The notes under the pieces were generated by a model. It had not been told where the DNA came from. It was given only the letters and a program-made list of their open reading frames with translations, and did no database searches. Positions 18,619 through 31,000 of a DNA stretch of 43,192 nt are shown one piece after another. The translations under genes were made by a program, and so were the position numbers. The DNA comes from Comamonadaceae bacterium (GTDB lineage Bacteria; Pseudomonadota; Gammaproteobacteria; Burkholderiales; Burkholderiaceae_C), in the NCBI GenBank assembly GCA_004144865.1, contig SEAY01000016.1, positions 1 through 43,192 of the forward strand, given 5' to 3'. Each line of letters starts with the position of its first letter. Within the stretch, counting starts at the first letter, position 1.

Positions 18619-19047
18619 TCACAAAGGCAGAAGCGATACGAGCTGAACACGACTGGCGTTCATCGTGTACTGGATATGCACATGCATCGACCCAATTGCA
18701 TAGCTGTCCCAAGCAGGCTTCGTCCCAAGAATCGGAAGCTTCGTCACTTCGCCGCTCTTCTTTGGTTCGCCAAGCTTCTTGCGCACCTCTTCGCGACTCA
18801 TTGCAAACGCAATGCTCCCCGGAATCCGTCCACGATAGGCTGCAAATGACTCGTGGCCTTCGGCATGGAGCTGAATGGCACCCACATGAACATGGTCCGG
18901 AAGGACAAACGAAACCCCTTGGTCAATCAATGACACATGGCTGCGATCGTCCATAGGCTCAGGCTCGGGCATGTCAGGACCCAGAACTCCTTCAGCCTTC
19001 AAGTCACGGTATCGCCGTCCCAGCAGATCTTCAATTTGAGCCACCAT
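18619..19047 (-). CDS. Probable immunity protein for the Rhs toxin
   Basis: A 142-residue soluble acidic protein with no signal peptide. The family is not recognised with certainty. It has a VSFVLPDHVHVGAIQLHAEG strand pair, then YRGRIPGSIAFAMSREEVRKKLGEP near 70-94. A small-residue-Pro-Gly segment followed by an S-R-x-E-V-x-x-x-L-G-x-P helix is a pattern often seen in immunity proteins of polymorphic toxins. The strongest evidence is position: its ATG overlaps the stop of the giant Rhs gene by one base (TGATG), directly after the toxin tip. It would be expected to bind and neutralise that tip in the cytoplasm. Its DNA is lower in GC than the core genome, typical of exchanged toxin-immunity cassettes. 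Confidence 0.7.
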   Translation of the reverse strand: MVAQIEDLLGRRYRDLKAEGVLGPDMPEPEPMDDRSHVSLIDQGVSFVLPDHVHVGAIQLHAEGHESFAAYRGRIPGSIAFAMSREEVRKKLGEPKKSGEVTKLPILGTKPAWDSYAIGSMHVHIQYTMNASRVQLVSLLPL

Positions 19048-22000
19048 CAGTACAGGCCCCTTTCCTTGTTGGCAGTATGAATTTTGTCGAACGCCGCATC
19101 AATCTGCTGCTCACTATACCCACGCGCTCTGAGACTGTGCCGATAGGCTGCCATATCTCGCATGGCAGCGGAGTAGAGGTCCTGTGAGTCTCGGCCAACT
19201 TGCATCGGCGTATTTCGGCCACCATACGTCCGAGAGAGCTGCTGGTGCATAGCCGTGTCAATCATTAACGTGGTGGTGCTGTTCCTGAGCTCCGCTTCTT
19301 CCCTGAATGTCAAGGGGCGGTTCAAGGTTCTTTCCATGTGCATGCGAATCGCAGCAAACGAAGGAATGTGATCTGGAGACATGCCATCGCGCACGCTGCG
19401 TGGTGCCTGCTTTCCATATGGTCCAACATCCAGCGGATTCGCCGGATGCATTCCCAGGCCGCGAACTCTTGAGGCAAGGCTTCCAAGCATCGGAGCAGGA
19501 GCCGTCAACGTCTGCTTATAGACCTGCGAGCCCGCGCCACCTAGACGTTCCACCAGGCCTCCCGTCATGAGCAGCGCATCTTGCCGCTGCTGGTTAGCGC
19601 CGAAGAGGCGCCCAACGCTTGAGGCGATTGCGCCGATTGGCGAATCGGCCATGCGCTGAACTCGAACAATGTCTGGGTGCTGCGGCGGGAAGCTGCGCTG
19701 GATCGCCGCGTCGCGCGCCTGCGGCGAGGCTTCGAAGGTAATGTGCCGCCACATCTCGCTCACGTTCCCAGCAGCCCAGGCCTGGCCAATCTCCCTGTAC
19801 CGGTCGTAGTTGCCGGTCGTCACCTTCTGGTCATTGACCTCTTGGAAGCTTAAGCCGGGCTCCGCACTTCCAACTCCCGTTACTTCCACTCGGAACTGAG
19901 GCGTCAGGGCCGACAATGGAGCACCGCTTTGATTCAGGAATCTGACCGCCTCAAGATACTGGCTCGGGGAGATCGCACCGCTGTCTAGGCCCGTTTGCCC
20001 TTGCGCAACAACGCCTTGTGCTCCTTCAAAGAAGAGGTTCTGGTGCTTTCGCACATCCTTGCCGTCGGGCATCTGCATGACGTAGAACGTGGAGCCAGCC
20101 TCGTCCCTGGCACCAAAGACTGAGCTAGGGTCAACGCCTTGCGGCAACAAACCGATGGGAATCTGAGCGGCATCCACCAGCGTGGGCTCTCCTACTACGT
20201 TGAAGCCATGCTCCGTCACGTACTCTCCGTTGTTCCGCACGAAGTCGGCCACATTCACCCCGGGGTAGCGTTCTGCACCGGCTTTGCTGAATCCGTTGAC
20301 AGCATCCACAAAGCTTTGGATTTCTGGATTGGCGCTGGACTTGCCAATGCCACTTGAGCTGTACGCGAGACCCTCCCCTAACGCATTGCCAAACGCGTCC
20401 ACAGCAATCTGTTGCACGACAATCCGTCCTCCCCGCGCAGCAGCCGCTGCCAGCCCACCGACCAGACCAACTGCTGTCGCACGAGCGAGCATCCCGGCGG
20501 TGCTCATCGTAGACGGCGAACCAATGCCGCTACCGATGGCCTGTCCGACCGCTGCTCCGATCCCGCTGGCTGCCACGCCGCGCCAGTCAAAGCGTTTCTG
20601 CAGCCCCAGGGCAACCGCGATTCCCTGCGTTGCGACGTTGGCAGCAAGTGCCCGCCCGACTACAGCGGGCAACGTCTGGCTGAGCACGCCAGTGGAAGCC
20701 AGAACGTGGGCGCCGACCCCCGCGGTTGCGCCCGCCGAGATTGCACTGAGCGCGACGTTCTTCCAACTGAACCCATCGATAACACCAGCTGCGTTTCCTA
20801 CAAGTTGTGACGCGATGGAACCAGCTGCGCCTCCAACCGTGGCTCCTACCACCGTCGCAGTAGCACCGATGGTGACGCCCCCCGCGGAGCCCCCGGCCAA
20901 GGCTGCCAGGCCCGTCGCCCAAGGCGCGGCGGCGGCACCCGCGGGAGCGAACGCTCCTGCCGCCAGGCCCGCGCTGTAGATCGTGACCACGATTGCCACG
21001 ATCACCATCAACAACTGCCCAACACCCCCACACCCCCCCTCCGGCATCGGCAGATTCGGCGTCACATCCCCCATGACCCTCGTCGGGTCATACGGCTTGA
21101 ACGTCCCGTCGTTGTTGTGGATCGTGGAGACGCGATTGGGGATGTGCAGCGTCTGCCCCACCTTCAGGTCGTTGCTCGTGGCCAGGCCGTTCGCCTCCGC
21201 GATGCGATACCAGAGCGCGCTGTCCCCGTACGCTGCCTTGGCTACGCTTTGCAGCGTGTCGCCGGGCTGCACGATGTACGTTCCCGGTGACGGCGACGGG
21301 TACGTCGGCGTGATCGGGGCGTAGCCGAAACTGAAGTCGACGAGGTTGACGAAGTTGGGGTTGTCGTTGGCATCCCGCGGCTTCTCGCGGTCTACGGCTG
21401 CGCCGTAGACGCCCAGGACTTCCCCGTTCACGACGAGCTGGCGCTCGATGCGGCCCTGCTGGTTGACGAAGAGCGCCTTGCCCGTCGCGTCGTTCACGAA
21501 GACGCGATTGTTGGCGCCTTGCGTGGCATCGGCGATGCCCAGCAGGAATCCGTTTGCGTCGTACTGGTAGGTCGTTGATCCGATCGTTTGCAGGGTCGAT
21601 GTGACCTGCGTCCTGGAAGCCTGATGCCCCTCGAACCGCACGAAGTCCATCGAATACTCGACCACGCCCCCGGAAGCACCCCGCACGACGTAGCCCTTGA
21701 CGTTGCCGACACCGTCGTAGCCGGAGGGTGTGAACCCCTCGATGTTCGCCTGCTCGTCCCAGCTCACATCCGTTCTGGCGCCACTTTCGTCCACGATGAC
21801 CTGGTGCAGCAGCCGGCCGTTCGCGTCGTAGCGGTTGTACCGGCCGGTCGTCTTGACGAGGCGATCCGCGCCGTCGTAGTGGCGGTTCTCCACCGTGACG
21901 CCGTCGCGCACGACGGACTCGATGCGGCTGGCGGCGTCGTAGCGATACGTTTCGGTGGAGAGCACGCCGTTGCGCCCCGTCCTGTCCGAAGTACGGTTTC

Positions 22001-25000
22001 CGTTCTTGTCGTACGTGATCTCATGACCTTGGCCAGCACTGATCGCACCCGCGGCGGACGTTCCATCCACCACGGTCTGCCGGTTCATGGCGTCGTACTT
22101 GAAGAAGCGGAATGCCTGCTGCGTGAGTAGCTGCCCGTCGGCCCCACCATAGTTGACGTAGCTTTCCACCGACGTACGATTGCCCACCCGGTCGTACTTC
22201 ATGGAGAGATGGACCCGTCCGTCGGCCACGTCCCTCAGGTTGCCGACCGCGTCGTACCCGAGGTGGTTCTCCTGGTACGCCACGTCTCCCTGGACCACCC
22301 GCTCGAGGATTCGCCGACCTGCCTCGTCGTACCGGTACTCCGTGCGCTGGGCGAGGTTCCCGTCGGTGATCTTCGTCAGCTGGCCGGCTGCGTCATACCC
22401 GAAAGTGAGTTCCTGCATCCTCGTGCTCGACTGCGAGACGAGCTGCCAGGCGTTGTCGTAGGTGTACGTGTAGCGGGCGCCTCCCAGGTCGACGTGGTCC
22501 CGCAGTCGGCCGAAATAGTCGTACGTCCACGTCGCCGCCATGGAATTCGCGTCGACTTCTGCCGTCTTGCGTCCCATCGCATCGAACGCTGCGCGCGTCC
22601 TCTGCCCGAGCGGTTGCCGCGTTTCCACGACGTTGCCGCGCAAGTCGTAGACGAAGGTGAGCTTCTCTCCGTTTCCATTGGTATGGGTCAGCTTCTGCCC
22701 GAGCTGGTCGTACGTCCATCGGTCCTTCAATTGTTCGTAGGCGTACGAGGCCACCGCGGTGCCGTTGTACGCATAGACATGGAGGGCGCCCTTGTCCGTG
22801 GACAGCAGGTTGCCCATGGCGTCGTAGCTGAAGCCCACGACGTTCCCCAAGGCGTCCACCGTGCGCGTGCGCCGCCCCAGCGCGTCATACGAATGCCGGA
22901 TGACACCGCCGTCGGCATGCCGCTCCTCGACCAGATTCCCGCCGGCGTCAAAGGCTTGTCCATTCACGTTGCCGTTGGCATCGCGCACGGCCACCTGGCG
23001 ACCGAGCGCATCGAAATACACCGTGGTAACCGGTGCACCCAGCTCCGGCGCCGCGACAGGTTGCTTCTGCTCCACGACCTGGTTGTTCGCGTTGAACCGG
23101 TAGGTGGTCACCCAGTTGGCCGAGCGGGGATCCGTGATCGAGACGACGTTGCCCCAGCGGTCGGTGTTCTGCAACACCGTGGGACGCAACCACTGGCCGC
23201 CGGTGGTCGATGCGCCGGAGAGCGTGAGCCCCATGCCGTCGAGCGTACTGATGGCCGGCCCGCTTGCTGCAGTTGTCAGGCTGACGCCGTACTGCGCAGG
23301 CACGGGGGCCGTCCAGTACGCTGGGGACCATGGCGGAGTGATGTTCGTCAGGCTGCGCGTTCCGTTGGAGTTCACCACGTAGCGCACCGTCCCGAGCAGG
23401 TCGTTGCTGCTCCCCACGCGCCGCACCTCGATGGTGTGCGTGCCCACGCCTAGCGCGCCGAGCCCCGCACGCTGCACACCCCTTTCTTCTGCGTTGCTCG
23501 GGTTCGCCAGGACGTTGTTGATCGTCAGGTTCACCCACTGCCCGTTGCGGTAGTACCGGCAGACGTTCGCGCCGACGGAATCCCACAGGAGTGCATGAAC
23601 GTATCGCTCACCGTCTGCCGTGACCCAGGAGCCGACGAAATCAAAGGTGAGCATCGTCCCGAGCCTCAGCCCCGTGATGGGGGGCAAACCGACCTGGGGA
23701 ACGAGGACGGCCGGCTTGGCCGCGACGACTGTGAAGTTGCCCGTCGCATGTGAGCTCGGGTAGCCGTCGCCTGCCCGGCTCCAGAGAAGCTCGAATTCGT
23801 AGGTAGCCGCTGCGAGGTTCGTGCAGTTCACGCCGTCGCGCTCGCCCTGGTTGAACAGTTGCACGGGTAGGGTGGACCAAGCCTGGGCGCTGCCCGCGAG
23901 GCGATACCTGAATTCCTGCAGGACTTGGGAGGACTGATGCGCCCAGGAGAGGGCTCCCGGCACCATCGTCGGGAAGACCGTGCTTGACCCCATCGCCGTG
24001 GCCTGCCCATAGCTGATGGGCGTGGTGATGGCGGCAAGGGCGGGCAGCTGGATATCCAGGAAGCCGGTGGAGATCACCGATCCCGCGGTTTCTCCGGGCC
24101 GCAGCACGGTCACTCGGTACTGGTACTGGCCGGCGCCCAGCCCGGTGGTGTCGTACCGGTACAGGCGGCCGAAGTCCACCAGCGCTCCCGGTGGCGCAGT
24201 GCGCCACGTCGTCTCGCCCGCGCGCAAGGTTTCCAGGCTGACCTTGGCTTGCGGATCCGCCGGAGCCTCGATGCGAATCTCCTGCGCGCCCCTGCCCGGC
24301 TCCTGGTCGAAGAGCGTATGGAACACCCCATGGATGTCCTTCTTCAGCAGGCGCACCCGGGTGATCGCCCCGATGCCGCTGGCATTGTGGTCGGTGGAGG
24401 TCTCCTGCCACCGCAGCAACATGCCGGAAGGATGCTGGTCGCCGATGACGAGACCGGAGTCATAGACCTTCGGCGCCCCCCCAGTGAACGTGATGGGCGT
24501 CCTGGTTCCGGTCTCATCGATGAGGCCTCCCTGCTGCATCACGGGCGTCGTGTAGTCCACGAGCAGGCGGATGTCGCCGCTTCCCAGCTCGCGCAAGCGC
24601 TCCCAGGTGAACTGGATCTCGTTGTAGCGCGGGGGACTGGCCCCGTCGCCCTGGAGCTTCGGTGCCTGGCCGGATGTCACGATGGCGGCTGAAATCGCCT
24701 GCTGCACATGCACCACTGCGCCATCCGACCGAAGCCTCGGGGCCTCCGCCCGTGACGTGAGCTGGCCGAGCGCGTTGTACTTCAGGTCCACGCGACGGGC
24801 GTTCGGGTCGGCATGCGCCGCTTGTGCAGACGCATAGTCGAGGACGTCCCGGTCCGTGCCCCCGGCACCCGCGCTGCGGATTTCCGCCGTGACATTCCCG
24901 TGCAGGTCGTGCAGGAGCACCCGGTCCACGCCGTCGCCGCTGTTGGTGCGCCACAGCCGCCCCGCCGAGTTGTAGTGGAAGTACTCCTGCAGTTCGCCCC

Positions 25001-28000
25001 CGGTGCCGCGGCCCGTCATCTCACCGAAAGCGTTGAACTCCTGGCGCGTGTGAACGACTCCCGCCTCCGCCTGCGTCAGCGTGACGATGCCGGATCCACT
25101 GGCCTTGGCGAGTGCGCCCTGCCAGAGCGGCTTCCACTTGCCGCCCTCGAACTGCTCGACCCGGATCTGCTCGACGCGCTCCGTCTCGACGGACCAGGTC
25201 AATTCCGTTCCGCCCGCGAACGCGGTCGCGGTGTCTTGCCTCGACACCGTCTCGAGCCGCGAGGGGACGAACTTGGGATCGCCATCGGGCGCAGTCACCG
25301 CTCCGGCGCGGGTCAGGTAGTCCACGGAGATGCGCACCAGCCCACCCGGAACCTTGACCAGGTTGGACCATTCGAGCAGCAGCTTGTTGGTGGTGAGCCC
25401 AGGAAACGCACTCCCCGCCTGAGGACTGAGCGCCGGGGTGTACGTCGCCTTCAGCCCACCCTGCAGCACCGTCGTCGACGCGGGGGTTTGCGTCCCTACC
25501 AGGCGGCCAAGCGCGTCGTAGACGTTGACCTGGAACTGGCTGCGGGTCACGCCGTTCGCGTCGGTGACGCCGCGCCAGCTCTTGACGACGTTCCCGCGCT
25601 CGTCGAAGGACGAGAACGCAAGGTTGCTGTTGGCGTCGCGCGTGGCGAGGGCTCGCCCCATCGCATCGAAGTGCGTCAACGTCACACGGTCGCTGGCGCC
25701 CGCCTCCGGAGCGGGGGGATCGCCCTCGGCCATGACCATCGGTGTGACGTACTCCACCTGCACCACCGAATTCCCGTGCGCGTCACGCCGGAACACCTTC
25801 AATGCACCGGCGCCGCCAGCGACCAGCGGGGCGGCCACGGCCCGCACGTGTCCGAGTGCGTCGTAGTACGTCCTTGTCGTCTGGCCGAGCGCGTCCGTGA
25901 CGGCCGTCTGGTTGCCGAGCGCGTCGAACGCGTAGACGGTGGTCAGGTCGCCACGGGCCGCGCTGCCATCCGAGGTGGTACTGAACTCGACGTCGACGCG
26001 CGTTTCGCTCACCTTGCGCTGGAGCATGTCGTAGCCGTATCGCGTAAGTCGATCCTCGGAGGAAGCCGCGGGGGTGCCGTGCGATGACGAGTTCCACGTG
26101 CCCGCGCTCAGAGCGTGCGCGTACTCCTTCGACTCGACCAGATTGCCCGCGGTGTCATAAGCACGGGTCGTGAGGTACCCCATCGCGTCCACCGTGGCCG
26201 TGTTGCGCCCCAGGACGTCGAAGTAATGCGTGGTGAGGTACCAGGAACTGCCGGTGGCGTCGCGCGCCTTCGCAACCTGCAGGAGTTCACCGAAGGCGTT
26301 GTAGCTGTTGCGCGTACGGGCCCCCGCAACGAACTGCTGTTCACTGGCCAGCGTCGTATCGTGGACGAAACCTTGCGGCTGCCCGGTTTCGAGCGCGCGA
26401 CCCATGCGATCGTAGGTCGTGTACAGGGAGCGGTCCTGCGATGCCGACGGGCCTCCTGCCAACGCCGACTGCACCTCGAGCGCGGAAGCGGCGTGGCTCG
26501 CGTTCGCCATGGCTCGCGTCGCCAAGGTTGTTGCGGACGCATGGCGGGTGAGCCACGCTGCCTCGCCGAAACTTCCGTAGCCGTAGCCGTAGCCTGTGAC
26601 GAATCCCAGTGCATCGACGTCGTAGACCAGCCGGCCGGCGGCGTCGTACACCTTCTGGCTGAGGCCTCCGCCCACATCGATGTTCGCGACTGCCTCGCCG
26701 AACGCGTTGTAGTAGGTGCGGGTTTCGAGGGCGCGCTCCACCTCTTTCCTGCCCACGATCCCGCTGTTGATTGTCAGGTCGTCATTTGCTGCGTCATGGA
26801 CCCGCACGGGGGGATGCAGCACGCGCACTTGCCGGCCTGCGGCGTCGTACTCGTAGCGGGTTGTCCTCTCCTCTCCCTGCCGGCCCGCGGCTTCGGTGCG
26901 CCGCACCAGGTTGCCAATGGCGTCGTAGGCGAGCAGCGTCGTGACGCGAGCCTGCTGCGTCACACCCTCTTGCAGCGTCCTGGCGGTCTCGTCGTAGACA
27001 GAAGTGGTCAGCGCGACCAGGGGCGACATTTCCTCGACCAGGCGGCCGCCAGAGTCGTAGCGGTAGTTCCATTCCGCGCCCAGCTTGTTGATGAAGGCGG
27101 TCTTGCGGCCGAGAGCGTCATAGCGCCAGGACTCCGTGCCGCCGAGCGCGTCGCGCGTGGATATCCGGTTGCCGGCGGCATCGTAGGTATGGGATTCGAT
27201 CCTGTCAGCGGTGCTGGCGACCAGCGCGGACGCCACGTCATCCGCTGCGCTTGCGGGTATCGGCAGCGCATAGCTGCGGGTCTGCAGCAAACGGCCGAGC
27301 GCATCCCGCGTGAACCCCTTCACTGCGCCCGAGGCATCCACCTCGTAGACCTTCCGGCCGGCTGCGTCGTAAGCGGACCGGCTGACCCTGTCCGCGCTGC
27401 TCGCCATCAACAGCCCGCGCAGGGCCTCGAGGGGCACGCCGCCGGCGAGGTCGAGTGCCGCCATTGGCACGGCGTAGGCGGTGGAAGCCACGATATTGCC
27501 TGCCGCATCCAACGTGCTCGCGATGGCGCTGCCGTCCGGGCGCACTGTGAGAACGTGCCTGCCGGCAGCGTCGTATCCATGCCAGGAAGAACGATCGCGC
27601 TCGGCGTCCGGCGTCAACTCGGCGCGGATGCCTTCGGCGCTGGCCCCAAGCGTCGGCTGGCCGATGGTGGCTGCATAGGCGATACGACGAACCGGGCGGC
27701 CTTCCGCGTCGAGGACGTTCTCGGTCACGGCTCCGACGGCGCTGACCTCCATGACCAGCCGGTTGGCGGCATCGTAGGCATAGGAGCTCGCGCGATCGGC
27801 GTCGCTGGGCACGACGCTTGAAGGATCCGTGCCCGGCTGCACGGGAACGGCGTACCGCACCTGGCGCACGACATTTCCGTTGGCGTCGCGGACGTACCGG
27901 GTGACGGCACCGGCGCCGTCGACGGACCATGCCAACCGCCCCGCGGTGTCGTAGGCATGCTGGCTCAGGGCATCCCGTGACGGATCTCGGACGGCTGCAA

Positions 28001-31000
28001 GCGCCGCCTCGATGCCCTGGGCCGAGCGTTCGACGTGTGCCCCGATGGCGATGGCGTAGGCGGTCCTTTGGAGGACGCGGCCTTCGCCGTCGTACACGTA
28101 GCCCACCACCGCACCCGTTCCATCGACGCTGTAGAGCAGCCGGCCCAGCGCGTCATGGATGCTGGACGAGCGCCCGTCCACCGTGGGATCTGCCGCGACC
28201 TGCGGAATGGTGCCGGGCGTCCACGCAGCGAGGTCGGCGAGGGATGCATGCGCCACGCGCTCCACCAGGCTGCCGCGCGTATCGTAGCTGTAGCGGACCA
28301 CAGCGCCGAGCCCGTCCACCGTGGCGGCCACGCGGCCGTCGCGGTCGTGGATGCGGTGTTCCACCTGGTCCTGCGGCGGCCGGGCGGACACGCGCGAGGC
28401 TACGTCGCTCGCGCCCAGCGCGGCGGGCAGGCTCTCCAGGGAGATCGGCGCTGCGTATGCCGTCGTCTTCGTCACGCGGCCTTCGGCGTCATGGCTGTCC
28501 TGGCGGACACCCCCCGCAGGGTCCACCGTGAAGACCAGCCGATCCGCTGCGTCGTAGACGTAGCGCGTGACACTGCCGCGAGAGTCCGTGGCCGTCGTCA
28601 CGTTGCCGGCCATATCGTAGGTCCAGCGGCGTTCCAGGTTGAGTCCGTCGGGGTCAACCCGCTCGGATACGCGCCGCCCCAGCGCGTCGAACGCGTAGCG
28701 CGTCAGCGTGCCCCCGGGCGACACGACTTCGAGGATGTTCCCTCGTGCGTCATAGGTGTAGGTAGTCTGCAGCTGCAGCCCGTCCGGATCGACCGTCTGC
28801 CGGATCACCTGCCCGCGGCTGTCGTACTCGACCGCGGTGACGACGCCGGCAGGGTCTGTGGTGGAGACACGCTGGCCGCGACCGTCGTAGGCGTACGTGG
28901 TCGCGAGGGCGAGGCCATCCGGATCCACCACCCGTGTCAGCACCCGATCGGCCGCGTCGTAGGTGTACCGGACGCGGTCGCCGTTGGCATCCACCACCTC
29001 CATCAGGCGGCCTGCCGCGTCGTGGACGTTGCTGCTGGCCGAAAGCGGCGTGGTGGTTTGAATCAGCCTCCCGTCGTGGTCGTACACGTAGGAAGTGATT
29101 TCGCCTGCGCCGTCCCGAATGCTCCTTACCTGGCCATGGGCGTTGTAGGTGGTGGTGGTCGCGACTCCTTCGGGCGTGGTCACCGTCATCGATCGCGCGG
29201 CCGGGTCGTACGCGTAGCTCGTGGCGTGGCCGAGCCCATCGGTCTGCGTCAGGACTCGCGAGAACGCGTCGTAGCTGCTGCTGCGCATCGCGTCCAGCGG
29301 ATCGCGCGTGGAGATCACACGACCAAGGCGGTCATGCGAATACTCACGGATCGCCCCGTTTGCCGCGACACTGCGCGTGATTTGCCCGAACGCGTCGTAG
29401 ACGGCGCTGGTGATCGCATTGAGGCCGGTTGCGTCACTGGCAGTCAGCACCCGCCGCCCCAGGCGATCGAAGGCGTACATCTCCAGCACATTCACGCCGT
29501 GCCCGGCGTGCTTGCGGGCGACGACTTCGCCGAATGCGTTGTGCGTGAAGGTTTGGAGGCTGCCCTGCGCGTCCGCCGCGGTCGCCACCCGGCCGTCGCT
29601 CGTATAGGTGAACGTGGTGCAGGCGTCGCGGGCGGGGTCTGCAACGACGGCGAGGGCGGATACCAGCGACTGCGTGACCAGCCCGCCCTGCAATCCGGCG
29701 GTTTCGATACGGCCGGCATAGGCAACTTGCGCCGTCACGCGACCGAGAGCGTCGTAACGGGCTTCTTCGACCTCGCCGAGGGCATTGACGACATGCGTTT
29801 GCGCGCCATCCGCGTCGTAGAAGAAGAGCGTCCGGTGGCCGAGTGCATCCACGGTGGACGTCCGCCGGCCGGCTGCGTCGTAGGTGTGCCGCACGCCGTG
29901 GGCCATCCAGATCGCTTCGACCTGTTCCGCCGTCTGGTCACCGGTGATGAGCGCAGCGCCTTCGCCGGAGAGCTCTCCGACGAGCCTCCCCTGCACGTCA
30001 TGGCGAGCGAGGACGGAACGGGCTTCGCCGGTGCCGACGGCTCGGTTCGTCGCGACCAGGCGCCCCTGCGCGTCATAGCCATGGCGAGTGACCACGCCGT
30101 CGGGATCGCGCTCCTGCACAAGGCGTCCGAGCGCATCGTATTCACGCTCCGTCACGCGGTCCGATGCCGACGCCGGCGGGCGCAGTTCCATCACACTGCC
30201 TGCGGCGGCGGGATCGATCGTCACCCGGTGCGCATAGCGCACATTGCGGGCAACGTTTCCCGCGGCGTCGTAAGTGGTCTCGGTGAGGTAGCCCTCGGCG
30301 TCGACCTGCGCCACGGGACGCCCCTGCCCGTCATACAGGGTGAACTCGCGCCGGTCTGCGGGCGAGCCCTGGGGCAGCAGTGCTTCGAGAGCGGCCTCGG
30401 CACGCAGCGCGACCTGCGTGGGCGTGGCGTAGGTGAGCCGCTCCTGCAACTGCCCCGCAGCCGTGTAGTGCAGGGCGGTGAGATGGCCCTCGGCGTCCAG
30501 GATGCCGGCGAGGCGCCCCTCGGCATCGTGGAAGTGGCGCGTGACCCGGTCATCGCCCGAACGCACCGGCACCGGAACGCGGCCCGGCGCTAGCGCCCCG
30601 GCGGCGTCTACGGTGATCGTCTGCGCATAGCGCACCACTTGCACGAGCCGCCCTGCACCGTCGTGGCGGTTCTCGGTGACCGCCGCGTGGCTGCCACTGC
30701 CTGTTTGTTCGGCTTGGCGGAGCAGGCGGCCGGCAGCGTCGTACTCTTGCCAGGTCGCACGATCGCCTGGGTTGTCGGCTGGCCGGATCAAGGCTAGCGT
30801 CACGTCGAGGCGGGGAGATCCCGAACCGTCGACCAGCAGCCCTACGTCCACGGCGGTTGCACGCACACGCGTTCCTACCCGTTGGCCTGCCCGGTCGTAG
30901 GCGTGCTCCGTCAACGTGCCATTTCCGTCGACTTCCGCTACCTTACGGCCGGCCTCGTCGTGGAAGTAGGTGGTCGAGACGCCGCTGGGATCGCGCACCA

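Noticed and set aside
28035..30593. An 852-codon plus-strand open frame inside the Rhs gene
   Set aside because: It lies antisense to the in-frame YD-repeats; its codons mirror the repeat pattern on the other strand, it has no recognisable domain and no ribosome binding site. Similar long frames at 2421-4373, 31710-32885 and 12156-13775 were rejected for the same reason.
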